Assembly: GCA_001574975.1 (NCBI GenBank)
Contig: KQ965738.1
Coordinates: 77,133-141,132, forward strand
DNA from: Gonapodya prolifera JEL478
Lineage: Eukaryota > Monoblepharomycota > Monoblepharidomycetes > Monoblepharidales > Gonapodyaceae
Direction: 5' to 3'
DNA: 64,000 nucleotides
Position 1 is the first letter of the stretch. Each line of letters starts with the position of its first letter. A model generated the notes under the pieces. It ran no database searches. It had not been told where the DNA came from and was given only the letters and a program-made list of their open reading frames with translations. The translations under genes were made by a program, and so were the position numbers. Positions 57,501 through 64,000 of the stretch are shown here, one piece after another.

Positions 57501-60500
57501 AAAGAAGGTATTCTGCTCCTGTTGTAATTTTTGTTGTAGAATTACTGATTTTTCAAGGGAGTTTGATATTGAAGCACTCTTTTCCTTCACTTCTGAAAGA
57601 CTTTCTATCAAGCTTTGATCATCTAAAATGTTTCCTTCAGCTTCTGCCAAACATTTCAGCAGTGTTTCCTCAAGCTTATGAAGCTCTATGCGAAGCTGTT
57701 GGTCCTTTGCTACAAGTTGTGCTCTCTCATTCTCCACTGTTGGAATCAATTTTTGTAGTGCAAGTGACAACAAGTTTTCTGTCACACTATTTTCTGTTAA
57801 TGTGAAGCAGACAGTATTGACAGAGCTCTGAACAGTTTCAGTGAAAGCTGCTTGAGAAGATCCAACAATGTACAGTGTGAATTTTGGGTTAAAGTCCACA
57901 ACCTGCCCTCCAAGCTTAATTTTTGGCGCTGTTCCATCATGAAAAACTTCTCTTCTTAGGAGTGGAAACATCCATGAGTTAACATGCCTGGTATCTTGGA
58001 TAATGAGAGTTCTCCCAAATCTTACAGACTGTACCACTTGTCTGAACAACATACTGCTACAGAAATCAACAACCTCTATTCCATTATCTTGTGGTGTAGC
58101 CTGTTTCAACCATTGCAAAATGTTGCTTGACGCATCAATTATTAAAGGTGTTTGTGTTGTGGTTAAGATAATTGATGCATTTTCTAATGCTAGTCTGTCA
58201 TCTTGGAGCCCCATCGACTTCCATGTGATTCTGTCATGCTCACTAAACAGCCAAGAATGGTCCCACAAAACAATATGACTCAATGAACACCATTTTTCTA
58301 GAGTCAATTTTCTTTTCTGCTCCTCCATTTGACCAAAAAATGCCACAACTGCAGCAGTTATGATACTTGTTAATGGACATGACTTGAGGTTTTCTTGCAA
58401 ATTTTTCACTTCAGACGTCCATCGTTTCCCTTCTTCTTGAAGTTTTTCAAGTAAATCTTCTGCCTTGGATTTTGTAAGTAGAACAGCTTGAAGCTCTGCT
58501 CTTAAGACCTCAGCATCTCTCATTTTTGACGCAAAGCTTGTCTTCTGCTCAGTGATACAGTCTTCTATGCCTTTAAGTTGACTTTTTGACATCTCAAGTG
58601 CAGAATGTGATTGTAAAAGGTTATTTTCCAGAGTATTAAGTTGTTCTTGGAGAGGAGCAACCTTTGCTAGAACATCTGAGTACGCTATGTTTGCTTTTAC
58701 CCAAATAGCCAGTGAACCTGCGGCATAGAAAGATTTCCTCGCAACAGTTTCATCAAATGAGTCTACAATGCACAAAAGAGTGGCTCTTGTTCATTCAACT
58801 GAAAATTCTTATGTCACAATACCTGGCCTCTCAAAAATTAACATCTTCACAGACTCTCTAATGCTTGGGGTGATATTCTCAGCTTGGAAATTAATTATTT
58901 CATCTTTGACATTTCTTTTGCCTAGAAAAGCTTTCATGCTTGTGACAAATCAAGACCATTTTTAGCTGTGCAGTTTCAAACAATGGTCTTCACTCACCTG
59001 GACCAACTCATATCTTTTATTCCAAGCAGCCTCAGTAACCCTTCAAGCACATCTCTTATTACTGCTGGTGGAGCACGAAGAGATCTGATTTCTGCAAGAT
59101 TCTCTGTCCTTATCTCCCCAACAGCACATTTTGCTTGGAGGAGGAGTGGTTCAACACTCTGCAGTTCCTTTTGGGTTGCATCCTTCTTTTCTACCAAGTT
59201 CTGCTTCTCAAATGACAGCTTGACCTGAAGGTCTTGTATTGCAACTTTTTGCAGATTAGCTTGAGCAATTTTTTCTGAAAATCAATAGCAATCAGAATCC
59301 AACTTCAATTGATGGAACTTGAGAGATTATTTACCAGTGATGTCTTCCAAGTCAGCGTCAGCACTTTTTTGAAGTGCTTCTACAGAAGCCTTCTTTGACT
59401 CTGCTTGCTCTGAAAGCTCTGCTACACACTCAGATGCACTATGAAGTTTATCAACACCCTTCTCCAAATGATCAAGCTTTCTTTTATTAGTGGTCCAGCT
59501 TTTGTTGAGAATATTTTCATATGTTTCCAAAAAGCTTATAAATTGAGCAGGCTTCGAGTCAATGGTCTCATCCACTTTAACTATTGTTTCCATCACAGTT
59601 TTCTTTTCACTATCCAATAACTCATCAAGAATATTATTGTTACCCATTCTTGCTATTGTCAGTTCTTGTTTGTTCAATATTGACCAATCATCAAACCATA
59701 TTTTGGTGCATGAATCTGCTATGGTAGGTGCCAATTGGTACAAATTATGGGCATCTGGATCATCAACATTCAAAATTACTGCAATGTGAAGATTTTGTGA
59801 AACACGATCCCAAAAATAGTCAATGAGTCCACCACTGTATGAATCGTTGCTGCACTCAGTGCTCAAAGATTGCACCAAGAGTTGCAGTTCTTCTTTGGTG
59901 TAGAGTCCACACAGTTTACCAGCTCCAAGGAGATCATTCAAGTAACATAAGACTCTTGGAGATGAGGTAAGGTGATGTTTTTCAACAATTAGCAGGATCT
60001 TTTGGGCATCAATTCCAACAGAATAAAAAATATTTTTAAAATCATTCTGAATTGATCTTAGTGTTAAATTTGCACTCTCTGCAATGGTCTGGCACTTGAA
60101 CCCAAGCATCTCAGCAACAAAAGAGCAACTTCTTGATCGACCCATTCCTGAACGACCCCAAAGGATTGTAGAACCTCCTATGGCTCCAAACCTTGTTGTG
60201 AGTGCATCTTTGATAAGTTCAAGGTACAATCTTTGGTCTGATGTGATAAACTCTGATGTGTTGTTTAAGCTATGTGTCCATTCATCTCTGTAGTTATTTG
60301 CATGTGATGGTGCAAATAATGCTTCTGAAGAAACTATTTCTGAAGTTTCAATGTGAAAGTCCCAATGTTGGGCAATTGTAGTTGAGATAATATTGAGAGC
60401 TAGTTTCTTGAACTGTGATTTCAAACCATTCACTAGCAATCTACATCCTTTGATTGAAACGAGAGTGAGAAGGTGCTTTACGTGGTCTGAGCTTGGAGTA

Positions 60501-63500
60501 ATTTCAAGAGGAGCCAATGAATCAATCCAGTGAATCAGATGTTTTGAGGAGAGTGACATATCCTTTGTGTGCTCCCTTATTGAGGACAAAATGGAAACCA
60601 TAGTTTTTGCAAGCTTCACAATGCATCCATCCTTGTCAGAAAGGTCCAGCTTATGCAACACTTTAGACAGCATTTGGTTGCACACATCAACAAGTATATT
60701 TTCTGTTGGTGTTCCAAAGAACAAGGCTCTCATACCTGTAAATAAACATTGGTATGCCATACCCATATCTCTATCAGAATTGATTGTTGTGATTATTTGA
60801 AACTGCTTAATGGTGACCCATTCCTTAGATTTGAAATCATAAAAGCCATGAAAGCAGAGTAGCTGCTGCAACATTGCAATCACTTCCACTGACTCATATT
60901 TATCTGGCTTGATACAGTGCAGATTTTGCATCACAATAAAGCAAACTGTCCCTGTCTTTGGTTTCAATACCTTCCCATCTGCACTTGAATGGACTGTACC
61001 CATCTCTAAGATGTTATCCACAATGTCTTTACCACTTGTTGTGGCACTGCAATATATGATCCTTGAGCTGCTGCTACTTATGGAGAGAAGTTCCCTCACA
61101 AGCGTTAGCTTTCCACTTCCTCTAGGTCCAATAAGAAGAATATTTTCCCCATTCTCCATCAGTATTGACAAGGCATTTTGTAGATCTAGTGAACAAATGT
61201 AGCAGATTAGTCTTTGTGGCATTCCAAAAAATGAGTACTCACAAAAGTAGTGAGCTGGATAGTTTGAGTTGGGAACATTATCTTTGCAATTGACAGATTC
61301 AAAATAATCTGGAAATTTTTTTTGCAAGATTGGTTGAATGTCTTCTGGGACCAAGAAGCTCAGAAACTTTAAAAAAGATTCAGGGATAATTTCTTTGGTA
61401 AAATTATCAGAGCTTGGAAGTAGTGAGAGGAAGCTCTGTACTACATTCCTGGTGACTGCACTTGAGGAGACAGGACACTGAGTGGTGAGCCAAGATACAA
61501 TTGGCTTCAAAATCTAACAAGCAGATAGCATAATTAATAAAAAAAATTAAACAAAATCCAGAATGCGACCAACTTTATGAACCTTTGTTCTCATTTGCAC
61601 CTCTCCAACTTCAGAAAGTTTCAAAGCCCAGCCGTCTAAAAGGAGCTTTATGGTAAAGTCTTGCTCTGTCAAGTGAATAACTGAGAGTCTGCTAACTGTT
61701 GCAGGTGACGCATACTTGAAGTCTGATGCCTCAAAGATGAAATGAACATTTGCTCCAAAGTGAAACCTTTCACCATTTGGAACTGTTAAAATGTGATTGT
61801 CATCAAGAACTGAGTTCAGTGCCTCAATCCACTTTCAACTTGTTTATTAACAAGGGGCATTTTTTTTATGCAATTTATGGCCCTTACCTCAGGATCAATG
61901 TCTCCATCACAAATCACCCAATGTGTAATTGTTGGGTTTTGTATGATATCACGAGCAATACGAATAAGAATACCATCCTCCCTAAAATTACAATATATAT
62001 GTCAGTTGGGAAGCTGTAATGTGCCAAAAATATAGATACCATTCTCTGGTTTCAGAATTTAAAACCCCCCAAAAATATTCTTTGCAAGTAGCCTTTGGTT
62101 GGATGTAGTGCACTTTTATTTTCTTTGTCTTCTGATAAAACTTCAAAACTACCTTCCATATTGTGCTTTTACCAGTGCCATAACGTCCAATAAGAGCAAC
62201 CCCCATTTTTGTTTCCAGGCTAGTGAGGAAGAATTTGCATGTTTTTAATTGAACACTGTTTGGTTGCAATCCAAGCTCCTCAAAGCACTGCCAGAGCTCC
62301 CCTTTGTCTTTGCTTTCCTGATCCAGAACAAAGCCATGTCCAGAAAATATATCCATGAGGATATCGGAGAAATTTTGGCTGTCCAATTGTTTTAGCCTTG
62401 GGGTTATTGTAGTATGGAGGGCTTCCAAAACACATTGCTCTTCCACATAGGAATCATTTGTTCCGCTTCTATGACTACGCAACAATCTACCAGAAACAAT
62501 CAATACTGTCTTAATGGTGCGTAGTCCCCAATCATACTGCTTTTGACATGACAATGTCTCTTTACAGCTCATTAAAGTCGTAACAATCTTGACAGCAAGA
62601 ATTGTGGAATCTTTAAAGCCTTCTGCTGATAGTAGAATGTCACATATACTTGCATTATTTGGATGAGTCATTGCAATTGGTCTAAACAGTTGCTTCAAGT
62701 TGTCTGGAAGCTGCTGGCGTCCACCATATTCTTTACTTGCTGGGTTTAGTGTAATAAAAATTGCAGTTTTGCAGTCCAGGTGAACATCCAAGCCAAGAAT
62801 TTTGGCCAATTTCTTTTCATTCTTCAAAGAAGCTTGAATATCCCGAATTAAGACAGAAACAGCACTCATTACAAGTTCTTCCAGACGGTTAAACTCATCA
62901 AAGCAGCCCCAAGCACCAACTTTGCACAGTCCCATGAATGTGCGCCCAATGGCAGCATAGTCAAGTCCCTCATCACAGTTGAAGACAAGAACTTGTCTCC
63001 CAAGAAGAGATCCAAGTGCCTTCACAGATTCTGTTTTCCCTGTTCCTGCTGGCCCAAAAGGATTTCCACCATATCCATCTTTTAGTGCTTGGAATAATGA
63101 AAGAAAGCATTTGTCAGTAAGCTCTGTATGAACAAGTTTTGATCCATTGCCTTGATATTCCCATGAATATGGCAATCTAGCCTCCCCCATACACACAATC
63201 ATATTGTCATCATCTTGAAGATAAAATCTCAATTGTTTCTTCCATGACCAATCATCTTTTTCAATTGTTTCCAATGAATACAGTGACTTCACCACATTTA
63301 TTCTGTGAATAGTGTCCAAGATGAGAGCTTGTGCTTTCAAGGTCAAGTGGCCACTCTGATTGTCAGCATACAAGCCGTCATGCACAATTTTGTTGAAGTC
63401 ACCAAGTTTTGTCTTCAATTTTGCTAACATCTGAGAGAATGATTGCTTCCCATCCATTATTTCTTCACATTCACTGGAAAATTTGATGTACTCAGCAAGC

Positions 63501-64000
63501 TCCACAACCTGTTGCGGGGTATCCTGAAAACATGGCATTGTTAAGTAGTTCTTTAAAATAGTTTGAAGTGTTTCCTTTAATTGGGTCTGAATGCCATTCA
63601 GCCAAATGCTTGCTTCATTGACAGTGTATACCTTTGAGCTCAAGGAGACAACTTCTCCCTCTGTACTTTTAATTGCAACAACATCACACTGATCAGAAAA
63701 AAGCAACTCCCCAATAGCAGTAAAAATTTTATGCAAGTGAGATTGCATTTTTTCTTTGTCCGTGCCTTGCCCAAGCATCTCCAGTAAGTCATCATCCTAA
63801 ATTTAAGAATTTGGATAAAATTCGATTTATCAATTGTCACACTTCTGTTATAATCTTACTTACTCCAACAAAATAGAATCGTGGGAAGCATGATCTCTTT
63901 TCTTCTAAGAATTCTGCAAGTGCTTTTTGGCATAATTCCAATTGTTCATGAAGAAACGTCACAGTAGAGTGAACTCTCTCAGTTATGCACATTTCAAGCA
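54524..64000 (-). CDS. DYNC2H1: Cytoplasmic dynein-2 heavy chain (DYNC2H1), C-terminal two-thirds
   Basis: The retrograde intraflagellar transport motor. The gene runs off the right edge, so the N-terminal tail is missing. At 63.9 kb the linker reads [22 protein letters not shown]1 follows ([25 protein letters not shown] near 63.04 kb, [47 protein letters not shown]). The AAA2 P-loop GRYGTGKST is near 62.18, AAA3 GPRGSGKLT near 61.12, and AAA4 GRSGMGRS near 60.15, where the Walker lysine is Arg. The stalk coiled coil and microtubule-binding region lie about 59.4-58.4. AAA5-AAA6 and the C-terminal domain continue through [13 protein letters not shown] (56.4 kb) to [13 protein letters not shown] near 54.75. 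The AAA1 core and AAA4 sequences match DYNC2H1 rather than axonemal or dynein-1 heavy chains. Its presence indicates a cilium-forming life stage. The final exon boundary near 54.6 is approximate. Confidence 0.95.

Overview
The window is nuclear DNA of a fungus. It has short GT-AG introns (mostly GTGAGT donors, many 45-110 bp long), a Zn2Cys6 transcription factor and a Hot13-type CHY zinc-finger protein. It also holds a cytoplasmic dynein-2 (intraflagellar transport) heavy chain and a C5orf34-like protein, so the source is most likely a flagellated, chytrid-like lineage. One assembly gap (Ns) lies at 41-83.

Layout. 0.2-2.9 kb: MFS drug:H+ antiporter (-). 3.2-4.7: group II truncated haemoglobin (-). 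4.9-6.3: translin-associated factor X (-). 6.8-9.4: Ariadne-type RBR ubiquitin ligase (+). 9.8-12.9: Zn2Cys6 regulator (-), divergent from a C5orf34-like gene at 13.0-16.1 (+). 16.8-20.7: decayed ankyrin/C2/protein-kinase gene (+), facing a small repeat-containing protein at 20.9-21.5 (-). 21.9-23.5: UBE2D/Ubc4 E2 (+). 23.6-24.3: Hot13-like protein (+). 24.4-27.4: RING/TRAF-type zinc-finger protein (-). 27.6-29.4: PCI protein of the PCID2/Thp1/Csn12 family (-). 29.5-31.9: proteasome subunit Rpn3 (-). 31.9-39.7: gene-poor tract with three identical tRNA-Asn(GTT) genes, a possible zinc-knuckle fragment and a repeat-bounded element at 35.4-38.7 that includes decayed ORFs. 39.7-41.7: second, more decayed copy of the kinase/small-protein pair. 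42.3-45.6: DYRK kinase (-), divergent from DHH1/DDX6 at 46.6-48.6 (+). 49.0-53.5: ISWI remodeller (+). 54.5-64.0: dynein-2 heavy chain (-), running off the right edge.

Themes. Three genes serve ubiquitin/proteasome work (Ariadne ligase, UBE2D, Rpn3) and the RING/TRAF protein probably does too; Ariadne ligases typically work with UBE2D or UBE2L3 E2s. TRAX, Dhh1 and the PCI protein point to RNA metabolism. Dynein-2 and, by inference, the C5orf34-like protein relate to the cilium or centriole.

The least explained signals are: (1) a GC-rich quasi-repeat that fills the two oversized introns at 2.0-2.4 and 17.2-17.7 kb, in the same orientation relative to transcription; (2) a 3.3-kb unit with 239-bp inverted termini inside a CpG-poor island flanked by inverted tRNA-Asn genes; (3) the duplicated kinase plus small-protein cassette, one edge of which abuts a tRNA-Asn gene. 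Exon boundaries are my manual reading from splice motifs, reading phase and protein similarity remembered from the families; no alignment or search was run.
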